A stretch of 22,698 bases of DNA from a virus, in IMG/VR virus record IMGVR_UViG_3300028925_008699, positions 1-22,698 of that record; one strand, written 5' to 3'. A program made the position numbers and the translations under genes. This document shows, one piece after another, positions 14,463 to 22,539 of the stretch (positions within the stretch are counted from its first letter, which is position 1; each line of letters begins with the position of its first letter). The notes beneath the pieces are model-generated. The model searched no databases, was not told where the DNA came from, and was given only the letters and a program-made list of their open reading frames with translations.

Positions 14463-14789
14463 ATGGGCAAAACATTAATTTCATCCGACCCGCTGACGCG
14501 GAAAAAAACATGGCTGACCGATGACGCTGACGGCCTGGGCATAACGACAGAGCAAGACGTAACGCCCGTGGTCGACATCGCCAAGGCCGAGGAAGCCGAG
14601 TGGCGCCCAGGCCAGATGACCGGAAACACGCAGAAGCATAGACAGAAAGTCGCCGAGATTCCGACCGCGCTTTACTTCGATCTTCTCGCAAGATTTGGGC
14701 CGCCGAAACATAACCAGAAAAAATGGATGCAGTGGCTCCAAGACCCCGACAACAAATATTTCCGCACGTCCGGCGGCAGGTTGGTTTAG
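14463..14789 (+). CDS. Small virion-region protein of unknown function
   Basis: A 108-residue charged protein. Features visible are a polar N-terminus (GKTLISSDPLTRKKTWLTDD), a helix (AEIPTALYFDLLARFGPP), and a conserved-looking end, KKWMQWLQDPDNKYFRTSGG. The latter pattern is familiar from small podovirus proteins coded between capsid and adaptor genes. GCGAGG lies immediately before ATG 14463 but with short spacing. It begins 11 bases after the second terminator, so it needs readthrough or a promoter not seen here. Its stop abuts the next start directly (TAGATG). A head-completion or decoration role is possible but unproven. Confidence 0.7.
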   Translation: MGKTLISSDPLTRKKTWLTDDADGLGITTEQDVTPVVDIAKAEEAEWRPGQMTGNTQKHRQKVAEIPTALYFDLLARFGPPKHNQKKWMQWLQDPDNKYFRTSGGRLV

Positions 14790-15413
14790 ATGGCCATCAC
14801 GACATTCGATGAATTAAAAACCTCGGTAGCGAACTGGCTCGGGCGAGACGACCTGACGGACCGCATACCCGAATTCGTCGCACTGGCCGAGGGCCGCATG
14901 AGCCGCACCATCTTTGCCCGCGCCCAGGAAGCCAGAGCTACGGCCACTCTGACAGCCGACGACGCCTATACTTCGTTGCCAACTGACTTACGTCAAATCA
15001 GGTCCGTGCAACTGAACACCACGCCGACTACTGTTCTGCGTTTTATGCCCCCTGGCATGTTGGAGCAAACATATCCTAGTACAGCCAGCGGCAAGCCGTT
15101 GGCCTACACCGTAATCGGGACAGAAATCAAGTTTGCGCCGACGCCAGATAGCGGCTACGTCGCCGAGATTTTGTACGTCCAGGGCATCCCGGCGCTGTCC
15201 GCCACACAGACCAACAACACCTATTTAACACGCAGCCCGGACGCCTACCTTTATGGCACCCTGGTTGAGGCGCATCGATATCTGATGGACCCAGCGCAGG
15301 CCAACAATTTTGATCAGCTATTCTCTCGCTCTATGGGCGAAATCAAAGCCGAAGACGAAGAGGCCCGCTGGGGCGGATCGCCCCTTCAAATGAAAACATC
15401 ATCTGCCCCATAG
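14790..15413 (+). CDS. Head-tail adaptor (SU10-adaptor type)
   Basis: Probable ring protein that binds under the portal and links it to the tail nozzle. It has 207 residues, the typical size. The N-terminus (TFDELKTSVANWLGRDDLTD, then IPEFVALAEGRMSRTIFARA) matches the helical opening of podovirus adaptors. The middle has short beta segments (LPTDLRQIRSV, YTVIGTEIKFAPTPDSGY), and the C-terminal half is helical again (DAYLYGTLVEAHRYLMDPAQ, then MGEIKAEDEEARWGG). Location after the capsid protein and before the nozzle agrees with SU10-like gene order. A six-base-spaced AGGAG overlapping its stop serves the next gene. Confidence 0.82.
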   Translation: MAITTFDELKTSVANWLGRDDLTDRIPEFVALAEGRMSRTIFARAQEARATATLTADDAYTSLPTDLRQIRSVQLNTTPTTVLRFMPPGMLEQTYPSTASGKPLAYTVIGTEIKFAPTPDSGYVAEILYVQGIPALSATQTNNTYLTRSPDAYLYGTLVEAHRYLMDPAQANNFDQLFSRSMGEIKAEDEEARWGGSPLQMKTSSAP

Positions 15414-15422
15414 GAGACCATC

Positions 15423-15809
15423 ATGGCTGCACTAAGTAACTTTGCCGAAAATGAAATGCTCGATCACATGCTCGGGACCGGTGCCTACACGGCGCCCTCC
15501 AACGTGTTCCTGTCCTTGTGGACTACGGACCCGACCGACGCCGGTAGCGGCAACGAATTGAGCGGGTCAAGCTACGCCCGCCAGGATATCAATTTCAGCG
15601 CATCATCAAGCGGCGCGGCCGTAAGCTCTGGCGTCGTGACTTTCCCGACTGCAACCGGCACTTGGGGCACGATCACGCACATAGGAGTCCATGACGCGGC
15701 ATCGAGCGGCAACCTTTTGTTTCACGGTGCCTTGACGGCGTCCAAGGTTATTGCCACTGGAGACGTGTTTCAAGTCGCCAGCACCGGAATATCGATCACG
15801 GCGGCCTAG
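15423..15809 (+). CDS. Phage tail-fibre-type protein, gp80-like
   Basis: A 128-residue, mostly beta protein. The pattern PSNVFLSLWTTDPTDAGSGN, then SSYARQDINFSASSSG, then GTWGTITHIGVHDAASSGNL is characteristic of small proteins annotated as phage tail fibre (gp80-like). The biochemical role in the family is not firmly known; it is probably a structural or accessory piece of the head-tail region. AGGAG (15412-15416) lies six bases before ATG 15423. It is followed after 12 bases by the repeat protein. Confidence 0.72.
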   Translation: MAALSNFAENEMLDHMLGTGAYTAPSNVFLSLWTTDPTDAGSGNELSGSSYARQDINFSASSSGAAVSSGVVTFPTATGTWGTITHIGVHDAASSGNLLFHGALTASKVIATGDVFQVASTGISITAA

Positions 15810-15821
15810 CGGCGTCCAGCC

Positions 15822-16376
15822 ATGGCAGATATTACCGGCCCGACACTTGACCAGCTAGACAGTTGGTACGGCGGCAACCTAGACAACTTCTCGACATCCC
15901 TGGACAACTCTTTCTGGGAGGGTGTGACGTTACGCGATGCCGCGTCCGCGCTTAACGTATCGGCCACAGCAACGTCTGCCGGCGTCATTACCGCTTCGGG
16001 GGCGTCCGCCCTCAACGTAGCCGCAACCGCGGCCGCGGCTGGGGTCCGGGTACGGATTGGTGCAGCCGCGCTTAACGTATCGGCTACGACCGCTGCGGCG
16101 GGGCTCCGAATACGGATTGGCGAGAGCGCACTAACGGCAACGGCCGGCGCAGCGGCGGCGGGCAAGATAACCGCCAGCGGCGCGGGCGCGCTGTCTGTCA
16201 GCGCCACGGTTGCTGCTGCTGGCGTCATCGCCGTATTTGGTGAGGCGGCGCTATCGGTATCCGCAACGGTTATAGCGAACGCCGAAGAGCTTGGTGAGGA
16301 TTGGACGGATATCGTCCCTGGCGTCGAGGTCTGGGCGACAGTGACCACGGGAACTGAAAACTGGGTGCGCATATGA
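15822..16376 (+). CDS. 20-residue tandem-repeat protein
   Basis: A 184-residue protein with an N-terminal polar segment (DQLDSWYGGNLDNFSTSLDN), six tandem repeats of 20 residues (residues 41 to about 158), and a C-terminal tail with Trp motifs (DWTDIVPGVEVWATV, then GTENWVRI). The repeat reads roughly A-x-A-L-x-V-x-A-T-x-x-A-A-G-x-x-x-x-x-G. The alternating hydrophobic pattern and a fixed Gly at each unit end suggest a regular beta solenoid or stacked hairpins, as in fibre-like or adhesive surface proteins. This is inference from the pattern. The stop overlaps the next start (ATGA). No signal peptide is present. Confidence 0.72.
   Translation: MADITGPTLDQLDSWYGGNLDNFSTSLDNSFWEGVTLRDAASALNVSATATSAGVITASGASALNVAATAAAAGVRVRIGAAALNVSATTAAAGLRIRIGESALTATAGAAAAGKITASGAGALSVSATVAAAGVIAVFGEAALSVSATVIANAEELGEDWTDIVPGVEVWATVTTGTENWVRI
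15942..16295 (+). repeat. Tandem 60-base coding repeat (5 full units, 1 partial)
   Basis: Units start at 15942, 16002, 16062, 16122, 16182 and 16242 (the last is incomplete). DNA conservation is partial: units 1 and 3 share a perfect 19-base match starting at 15946 and 16066, and units 2 and 3 share TACGGATTGG at their ends. The period is exactly 20 codons, so duplication or loss would keep the frame. Confidence 0.85.
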
Positions 16377-17812
16377 CTGAAGTAAATTTTGGCGAGTGGA
16401 CGCCTGACCAGCCCGACTTCAACGCTGGTTGCGCGGATGCGCTGAACGTCATTCCTACGGCCAAGGGCTACCGCCCGTTGCCGAGCCTGGCGGCTCTGTC
16501 TGGCGCTGCCGACGCTCGTCTGCGCGGGATTTTCCCGGCCAAGCAAAGCGACGGCACGGTTAAGATATTCGCTGGAGACGGCACGAAATTATATCTTTTT
16601 GACAGAAGCGACAGCAGCCTCGATAACGTCAGCAAATCTGGCAACTACACCTTGGCCGCCGACGAGCCCTGGCGCTTCGTACAGTTTGGCAACATCGTCA
16701 TCGCCGCCAGTGATTCCCAAATCCTACAGAGCTACACGATTGGCAGTTCGTCACTTTTCGCTGACGTGACCGGCGCCCCGACGGCCAAATATATCGCTGT
16801 CGTTCGCGACTTCGTGATGACGGCAAACACCTCGACCAGCAACCAACAGGTGGTTTGGTCGGGGATCGGCGATTCCACAAGCTGGTCGGCCAGCGCCACA
16901 ACGCAGGCAGACAGTCAAACGATCTACGGCCTTGGTGCTATTACCGGGCTGGTCGGCGGCGAGTTCGCCACGATCCTGTGCGAGGAGGGTATCGTTCGCG
17001 GCACATACGCGGGTTCGCCTTTGGTGTTCCAGTTCGATGCCGTCGAGACAGCCCGCGGCTGTGCGATACCCGGTAGCGTGGCGGCAATTGGCAGCAACAC
17101 AATTTACTGGTCAGGCGACGGATTTTACCAATTCGATGGCTCGAGATCGACGCCAATCGGCACAGAGAAGGTTGATAGATATTTTTCTGATGACCTGAAT
17201 ATCGCCGACATCGACCGCTGTTCAGCGGCGATAGACCCGGTCAATAAATTGTACGTCCTCGCCTATTCGAACGGCGGCACGGCGCAACCAAACAAGCTGC
17301 TGATCTACAATTATTCCCTGGGCCGGTGGGCACGGGGCGAACTGAACACCGACCTGGTCGCGCCAATCTTCACGGCTGGATACTCGCTGGAGCAGCTTGA
17401 TACGATCAGCAGCAGCCTGGATGCCTTGGGGACATCGCTGGACAGTCCGCTATTCAAAGGCGGGCAATTCGCCTTCGCCGGATCGGACGCCAGCAAGATA
17501 TCTACATTCACCGGCGCCTCTTTAACCGGCGTAATTGAAACCGGCGAGCAGGCGATGCCAGACGGCCAGCGGATAATGATTAACGCCGTGACCCCTCTGG
17601 TGACCGGCAGCCCCACGACAACGGTGCAGGTTCTGACGCGCAACCGGCAACAGGACAGTGCGACAGCGACCGCGGCCGCCAGTGTCAATGCGGACGGCTG
17701 GGCGCCGGTTCGCGCCAATGGGCGCTTTCATAGGGTGAGGCTGAACGTAAGCGGCGTCTGGACAAACGCCCAGGGCGTTGACGTGCAGGTGAAGAGCGCT
17801 GGTATGCGCTGA
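16373..17812 (+). CDS. Tail nozzle / packaged-DNA stabilisation hub (P22 gp10-like)
   Basis: Probable tail-tube end that plugs the portal channel and opens on infection. It has 479 residues, close to P22 gp10 at 472. Beta-propeller-like repeats are visible: GIFPAKQSDGTVKIFAGDGT, WRFVQFGNIVIAASDSQILQ, YIAVVRDFVMTANTS, VVWSGIGDSTSWSAS, TIYWSGDGFYQFDGSR and KLYVLAYSNGG. This alternation of 'not visible in plain text' blades with Trp-Ser-Gly strands is what gp10-type hubs show. The C-terminal 120 residues are a separate beta domain (TTTVQVLTRNRQQ, FHRVRLNVSGVW). ATG 16373 overlaps the preceding stop (ATGA), and the stop overlaps the next start (TGATG). Confidence 0.8.
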   Translation: MTEVNFGEWTPDQPDFNAGCADALNVIPTAKGYRPLPSLAALSGAADARLRGIFPAKQSDGTVKIFAGDGTKLYLFDRSDSSLDNVSKSGNYTLAADEPWRFVQFGNIVIAASDSQILQSYTIGSSSLFADVTGAPTAKYIAVVRDFVMTANTSTSNQQVVWSGIGDSTSWSASATTQADSQTIYGLGAITGLVGGEFATILCEEGIVRGTYAGSPLVFQFDAVETARGCAIPGSVAAIGSNTIYWSGDGFYQFDGSRSTPIGTEKVDRYFSDDLNIADIDRCSAAIDPVNKLYVLAYSNGGTAQPNKLLIYNYSLGRWARGELNTDLVAPIFTAGYSLEQLDTISSSLDALGTSLDSPLFKGGQFAFAGSDASKISTFTGASLTGVIETGEQAMPDGQRIMINAVTPLVTGSPTTTVQVLTRNRQQDSATATAAASVNADGWAPVRANGRFHRVRLNVSGVWTNAQGVDVQVKSAGMR

Positions 17813-18132
17813 TGGCCAACCAATACAGACGCCTGCCACAGGATGGCGCATCGCCGCGCCAGGTCGCGGAGGTGGTCAACCGGACCCTGGACGGTGGCAT
17901 CAACGCCACCGGCAGCGTGACACTGACAGCCAGCGCTGGCAGCACAGTGGTGGCTGACAAGAGACTGAGCGCTACCAGCTATTTCGGCCTGATGCCGACT
18001 ACGGCCAACGCTGCCGCCGAGGCTGGCAACGGGACCATCTATGTGAGCAGCCAAGGAAAACAAACTTTAACGCTGACCCATGCCAACAACAGCCAGACAG
18101 ACAGAACCTACAGATACGCCATTCTGGGATGA
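17812..18132 (+). CDS. Small conserved-type tail-region protein
   Basis: A 106-residue protein of unknown function. It reads QYRRLPQDGASPRQVAEVVN, then RTLDGGINATGSVTLTA, and ends THANNSQTDRTYRYAILG. Proteins with this start (PR-x-VAEVVN...LDG-x-INATG) and this end are frequent in podovirus tail modules, just after the nozzle gene. The N-terminus is helical and the remainder is probably a small beta domain that may form a trimer on the tail. Its last 53 bases are shared, in another frame, with the next gene. Confidence 0.78.
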   Translation: MANQYRRLPQDGASPRQVAEVVNRTLDGGINATGSVTLTASAGSTVVADKRLSATSYFGLMPTTANAAAEAGNGTIYVSSQGKQTLTLTHANNSQTDRTYRYAILG

Positions 18133-18478
18133 ATGGCGGCGCTTGCGCCACCACATCCTGGCGGCGCTGGAACACGCCGGCGATACGCATACGGAGCATG
18201 ACGTGCTCGATCTTTTGCGGAACGACCAGGCCCAGTTCTGGCCTGCTGAAAACTCGGCGATGGTGACCGAAATAGTCGGCTACCCCAATGGCAGCCACTG
18301 CCGCATCTGGTTGGCTGGCGGCAACTACGAAGAGGTGCGGGCACTGGAGCGCGACCGGGTCATCCCGTGGGCGCAGCAGAAGGGGTGCCGTCGGATTGAA
18401 ATGGTCGGGCGCAAGGGCTGGGCTCGGCGACTTAAAGATTATCGAGAAGTGGCCACAGTGTTGGTCAAGGAGATATAA
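18080..18478 (+). CDS. Conserved-type protein of the tail module
   Basis: A 132-residue soluble protein. After a polar leader it has FWDEWRRLRHHILAALEHAG, then FWPAENSAMVTEIVGYPNGS, a IWLAGGNYEEVRALERD segment, and IPWAQQKGCRRIEMVGRKGW near the end. This pattern is familiar from small podovirus proteins next to tail genes, with an overall look reminiscent of a reduced acetyltransferase-like fold, but I cannot confirm activity. ATG 18080 is the only in-frame start before the conserved part, so it overlaps the upstream gene by 53 bases. An AAGGAGAT at its end serves the next gene. Confidence 0.75.
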   Translation: MPTTARQTEPTDTPFWDEWRRLRHHILAALEHAGDTHTEHDVLDLLRNDQAQFWPAENSAMVTEIVGYPNGSHCRIWLAGGNYEEVRALERDRVIPWAQQKGCRRIEMVGRKGWARRLKDYREVATVLVKEI

Positions 18479-18480
18479 AG

Positions 18481-19335
18481 ATGTCTAAAGGCGGATCGAA
18501 TCAGCCATCAGGCCAGACCGTAACGACCACCAACCAAGACCCGTGGTCTGGTCTACAGCCATACCTCGGCTACGGCCTGGGAGAGGCTCTGAACCAGTAC
18601 CAGACTGCGCCGCAGGAATTCTTCCCGCGCAGCACGGTCGCGCCACAATCGGCGGATACCATCGCATCGCAAAACCTAATTCGCCAGCGGGCGCTTGGCG
18701 GTAATCCGCTGAACCAAATGGCGCAGCAGGGGGCGATGGATACTCTGTCCGGCAGTTGGCTGGGCGGCCCCAGGTATCAGGAAATGTATAACGCGGCCGT
18801 CAGGCCCGCCATGCAGCAATTCACCGAACAGGTTCTGCCGGGCATCACGAGCCAATTCGCACGCAGCGGCCGTCTGGGCAGCAACCAGCAGCAACTGGCT
18901 ACAGAGCGCGCCACAGAGTCGTTCGGACGCGGCCTCGCCGATGTTGGCGCGCAGCAATTCGCTGCGGAGCGGGCGAGACAAAATCAGATGATTGGAATGG
19001 CGCCGCAGCTCGCTGCGACTGATTACGCTGACCCGGCTAGGCTGGGGGCAATCGGGCTGGCGCAGGGCGCGCAGGCGCAGCAGCGAATAGCTGACGAGGT
19101 TGGCCGCTTCAATTTCTACCAGCAGCGACCGAGCCTCATGCTCAATAACTACGTCAACCAGATTCGAGGGATGCCTATAACCGGCAGCCAAACCCAGGCC
19201 GCCACGCCGTACTTCAGCAACCCGACGGGCGATGCCATGAGCGGCGCCATGAGCGGCGCTGCCCTGGCGAATATGATGAAAATATCGCCATGGCTTGGCG
19301 CCGCTGGCGGCGCTGGCCTGAGTTTATTGAGCTAG
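18481..19335 (+). CDS. Probable internal virion / DNA-ejection protein 1
   Basis: A 284-residue protein with Gln- and Ala-rich helices. It opens MSKGGSNQPSGQTVTTTNQD and continues with PWSGLQPYLGYGLGEAL, a start I associate with podovirus proteins beside ejection genes. The centre (QFTEQVLPGITSQFARSGRL, and SNQQQLATERATESFGRGLA) is helical. The C-terminus is hydrophobic and Ala/Gly-rich (ALANMMKISPWLGAAGGAGL), possibly membrane-active. AAGGAGAT (18467-18474) precedes ATG 18481. It is the first of three similar-composition proteins in a row, as in podovirus ejection sets. Function is inferred from composition and order. Confidence 0.68.
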   Translation: MSKGGSNQPSGQTVTTTNQDPWSGLQPYLGYGLGEALNQYQTAPQEFFPRSTVAPQSADTIASQNLIRQRALGGNPLNQMAQQGAMDTLSGSWLGGPRYQEMYNAAVRPAMQQFTEQVLPGITSQFARSGRLGSNQQQLATERATESFGRGLADVGAQQFAAERARQNQMIGMAPQLAATDYADPARLGAIGLAQGAQAQQRIADEVGRFNFYQQRPSLMLNNYVNQIRGMPITGSQTQAATPYFSNPTGDAMSGAMSGAALANMMKISPWLGAAGGAGLSLLS

Positions 19336-19339
19336 GAGG
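19334..19339 (+). promoter_or_regulatory. Consensus ribosome binding site AGGAGG
   Basis: A perfect AGGAGG five bases before ATG 19345. It decides the start over the GTG at 19339, which overlaps the site itself. Confidence 0.8.
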
Positions 19340-19344
19340 TGGCA

Positions 19345-20532
19345 ATGGCTAACCCATTATTTTCGGGACTACTCGGGCAGGTCGGTGGCCAAGGCTCCAG
19401 CCTTTTCGGCATAGACCCTCAGACCTCCGGCCTTCTCGCGGCCGCACAGGCGCTGGGGCAAGCATCTGCGCCGTCGCGTACGCCGCAGGGTACGGGCGCG
19501 ATGATGTCCAACGCCTTGGCTGCGGGGGTTGGTGGATATCGCCAGGCGCAGCTTGCCGGGATGCAACAGCAGATGCAGAAAATGCAATACCAGAATGCGC
19601 AGCGGGCGCAGGCTGCCGCGCAAGCAAGGAATCTGGCGCGTGACAGGTACGTTAATGCCCTCCAGGCTGACGGAAAAGACATGGCCGGTAACCCGGTTAA
19701 TATGAACGCCCTGGCAGCAGCGGCGGCGCCGGATGCATTCATAGGCGCGGCAATTAAGTCAGGACTCAAGAAGCCAGGGAATACTTTCAAAAACGATTAC
19801 ATGCAGTATGTTTACGCTCTTGGCGAGAAGGTTAAGGCCGGCACGGCAACGCCCGAAGAGGTCAGAAAATACAGATTATCGGCGGCATACTTAGCCCGCC
19901 CACGGCAGTACACCGTGCAGACGGCAACGGGACCGGAGACGCGACAGCAACCAGGTTTTAATGTCGGTGAATTGGGATACCCTGTACCTGGGCAGGGAAC
20001 GGGAGAAGCACCCCACCCGCAACAGGCGGCGCAGCCGACCGTGGTGGCGAAAGGAATATCGCCGCTTGCGCAAGGCACAATTGAAATGCAAGGCGCAGTC
20101 GAGCAGAAGTGGGAAGCATATAAAACTACGCTGCGAGAAATCGGACCCGCCATTAACCCGTTTTCGGCGGATTATAAAAAGATACAAAGTGCTTACACGG
20201 CTGTGCTGCTGGCATTGAAGGACGCAGCAAAGTTGGGTGTTTTGGCGGGGCCGGACTTGGACTTGCTGCACTCGTGGCTGCAAGACCCAACATCTATTAT
20301 GGCGCAAATTGGCCGCATAGACCCCGATTACCTCATGGCCGACGTCGAAAATATCGATGCCACAATCAGCGCCAACAGAAAACGTCTCAATCAACAGTTT
20401 GGCATTAAGCAGGCGCCGGGGAAGGCTGACGTGCCAAAGGGCATGCCCCGCGGTTCAAGGCCGACAGGCAGAATGTTTGGGGGGCAGCAAATTTGGAAAG
20501 CCCCTGATGGCACAGAACTGGTGGCCAACTAA
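19345..20532 (+). CDS. Probable internal virion / DNA-ejection protein 2
   Basis: A 395-residue protein. The N-terminus is Gly/Ala-rich with a short hydrophobic helix (SGLLAAAQALGQASAP), then a Met/Gln-rich coiled coil (QLAGMQQQMQKMQYQNAQRA). The middle is Pro/Gln-rich. The C-terminal 170 residues include AKLGVLAGPDLDLLHSWLQD, a DPTS and a NRKRLNQQFGI helix, then a short basic and Gly-rich tail with MFGGQQIWKAPDG. The LGVL-x-GPDL pattern recurs in phage proteins coded beside ejection genes. The stop overlaps the next start (TAATG), so protein 3 should be made in proportion. Ejection function is inferred. Confidence 0.68.
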   Translation: MANPLFSGLLGQVGGQGSSLFGIDPQTSGLLAAAQALGQASAPSRTPQGTGAMMSNALAAGVGGYRQAQLAGMQQQMQKMQYQNAQRAQAAAQARNLARDRYVNALQADGKDMAGNPVNMNALAAAAAPDAFIGAAIKSGLKKPGNTFKNDYMQYVYALGEKVKAGTATPEEVRKYRLSAAYLARPRQYTVQTATGPETRQQPGFNVGELGYPVPGQGTGEAPHPQQAAQPTVVAKGISPLAQGTIEMQGAVEQKWEAYKTTLREIGPAINPFSADYKKIQSAYTAVLLALKDAAKLGVLAGPDLDLLHSWLQDPTSIMAQIGRIDPDYLMADVENIDATISANRKRLNQQFGIKQAPGKADVPKGMPRGSRPTGRMFGGQQIWKAPDGTELVAN

Positions 20533-22499
20533 TGGCGCGGGTACTAACACAGGCAGAGACGGCGGCGTCAGTGCCGATGCCGAAGCAGATCGATGCGGAG
20601 CGCGGCGCCCCCGCCGCTGTTCGGCGCGATGTAGGCGGCGCACCAAACCCGCAGGCGCGGCTGGCAACCATGCGGCGTTACTATCCAGATGACGCCGAAC
20701 CATACGGCGATGACAATTTCGTCTTCACTGATCCCGACACAGGCAGGCCAACCCTATACAATCCACCTGGGTTGGATTGGGGCGACGTAGCCGCTGTGCT
20801 GCCTGAAATTGCCGAGACTATGGGCGGCGTCTTCGGCGGCGCGCTGGCGGCACCGCCTGCACTTGCCACGGCCCCGGCAACGGGCGGCGTGTCCTTGCTT
20901 GGAATCCCCGCTGGCGTCGGACTGGGCGCTGCCGCTGGCAAGGAAGTTGAAAACTTTATCGCAAGCAACTTGTACAAACGCGTTGACCCCAGAGGCTTGC
21001 CGGAACGGGCGTTGGACGCCGCCGGCGTGGCCGCTCTGAATGTCGCCGGGCATCGTCTTGGTGAAGTGGCGCCAACAGTGGCCAAGAACCTGCTTGGCGG
21101 CGGCAAGGACGCGCTGGCAAGGCTACAGGCTTTCCAACGTCTCGGCGTGACGCCAAGGGCGGGTGCCGTGACGGGCAGTGCTGGAGTACAAAGTGCAGAA
21201 CATGCCGCAGCCATCGCCCCTGGCGGCTCCGGGGTAATGCACGCCGCCTATGACAAAACCCTTGGAGAATTAACCGCGGCATCAAAAAGGATCAGCGGCA
21301 AATTCGGCCCGATACTGGATAGCCCCCAGAGATTAGGCGCCCATGTGAAAGCGGCATCGGAGAAGGCCGCGAAGAGGTTCATGGACAATGCCGAAGTTCT
21401 TTACAATCGCGCCTATAGAAACTTCGACAGGAACACGCCCGTTGATATCACACCAATCGCAGATGCCCTTGAAGGCGTCATCCGCCCGTTGGCAACTTCT
21501 CCTCGCCTGCTAAAACGCTTTGCCGGCGAACACGAAAAGCTGCTTGCTGATTTTATGGAGGACGCCACAGGGGGCACCGTTACGTTCGCCGCAGTGAGGC
21601 AGATACGCACCGCCATTGGCAAGAAGTTGAACAGTCCGCTATTTGTTGGCGACGAGCAGCATGCGGCATACGCCTCTTTGTACGGCGCCCTAACCAAGAC
21701 GCTGGACGACACCATTGCCAGCAAGGCAGGCCCTGCCGCGCAAAAATCCTGGGGAAGAGCAAACCAATGGTATGCGAAAGCCCGCGCTAATAGGATCGAC
21801 TTTCTTAACGATATCGCCAAAAAGGATCTGCCCGAAAAGGTGGCGAAATACGTCCAGTCGGGCATGAATGACGGCGGGTCACTGCTGACAAAGCTGCGCA
21901 AGTCATTATTGCCGGAAGAGTTCGACGCTGTCGCCGGGACGGTCTTGTATCAGCTAGGCCGGGCTAAACCTAACGCGCAATCCCTTGGCGATGACATATT
22001 CGATACGGCGGCCGACTTCTCACCCAATACATTTATGACCAACTGGGCCAAGTTAGCGCCGGAATCAAAAAAGGCGCTGTTTGGCGGCACAAGATACGCC
22101 AAGCTAAGGCCTCATCTCGATGATTTGGCCAAAGTGTCCGATGCCCTCAAGGATGCGGATAAATTTCGCAACTACAGCAATACCGCGCGCAATCTTTTAT
22201 GGGGGTCTTTGTTTACCGGCGGTGGCGCCAACCTTGCTTATTCAGGTGGAATTGAAGCAGCGGCCACTGGAGCCGCGACGGCGGTAACGCTGGGCTTCCT
22301 GGGCGCAAAGCTACTGACCAGCCCCCGCTTCGTGCGATGGGTAACCGACGGCATGCGGATAGTTGGCGACGACGCCACCAGTTGGAACCGCCACCTAACT
22401 CGGCTGATTACGGTCCAGGCGGCCGAGCCGCATCTGAAGGAAGAACTTCAGCAATATCGAGACGCGATGCGATCCGCGCCGCGTCCCTGGACGCAATAA
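20532..22499 (+). CDS. Probable large internal virion / DNA-ejection protein 3
   Basis: A 655-residue protein, mostly helical. Residues about 90-140 are a Gly/Ala-rich hydrophobic zone (GGVFGGALAAPPALATAPAT, then LLGIPAGVGLGAAAG) that could span or perturb a membrane. Two Ala-rich helices near 555-600 (LWGSLFTGGGANLAYSGG, then ATAVTLGFLGAKLL) may form a second such zone. The long middle is charged and helical, with no catalytic motif seen. Size and order match the largest member of three-protein ejection sets, although no similarity to P22 gp16 or T7 gp16 can be claimed by eye. A terminator follows nine bases after the stop. Confidence 0.7.
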   Translation: MARVLTQAETAASVPMPKQIDAERGAPAAVRRDVGGAPNPQARLATMRRYYPDDAEPYGDDNFVFTDPDTGRPTLYNPPGLDWGDVAAVLPEIAETMGGVFGGALAAPPALATAPATGGVSLLGIPAGVGLGAAAGKEVENFIASNLYKRVDPRGLPERALDAAGVAALNVAGHRLGEVAPTVAKNLLGGGKDALARLQAFQRLGVTPRAGAVTGSAGVQSAEHAAAIAPGGSGVMHAAYDKTLGELTAASKRISGKFGPILDSPQRLGAHVKAASEKAAKRFMDNAEVLYNRAYRNFDRNTPVDITPIADALEGVIRPLATSPRLLKRFAGEHEKLLADFMEDATGGTVTFAAVRQIRTAIGKKLNSPLFVGDEQHAAYASLYGALTKTLDDTIASKAGPAAQKSWGRANQWYAKARANRIDFLNDIAKKDLPEKVAKYVQSGMNDGGSLLTKLRKSLLPEEFDAVAGTVLYQLGRAKPNAQSLGDDIFDTAADFSPNTFMTNWAKLAPESKKALFGGTRYAKLRPHLDDLAKVSDALKDADKFRNYSNTARNLLWGSLFTGGGANLAYSGGIEAAATGAATAVTLGFLGAKLLTSPRFVRWVTDGMRIVGDDATSWNRHLTRLITVQAAEPHLKEELQQYRDAMRSAPRPWTQ

Positions 22500-22507
22500 C
22501 CACCCCG

Positions 22508-22527
22508 CCCGCCGCGGCGGGATTTTT
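22508..22527 (+). terminator. Rho-independent terminator after the ejection genes
   Basis: CCCGC (22508-22512) and GCGGG (22517-22521) enclose CGCG, and A plus TTTTT (22523-22527) follow. It separates the long tail/ejection operon from the fibre gene. Confidence 0.82.
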
Positions 22528-22539
22528 CGGAGCTAGAAA

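Noticed and set aside
15806-16546. Minus-strand open frame of 246 codons with Ala/Pro/Thr repeats.
   Set aside because: It mirrors the 60-base tandem repeats of the + strand repeat protein, so both its length and its repetitiveness are by-products.
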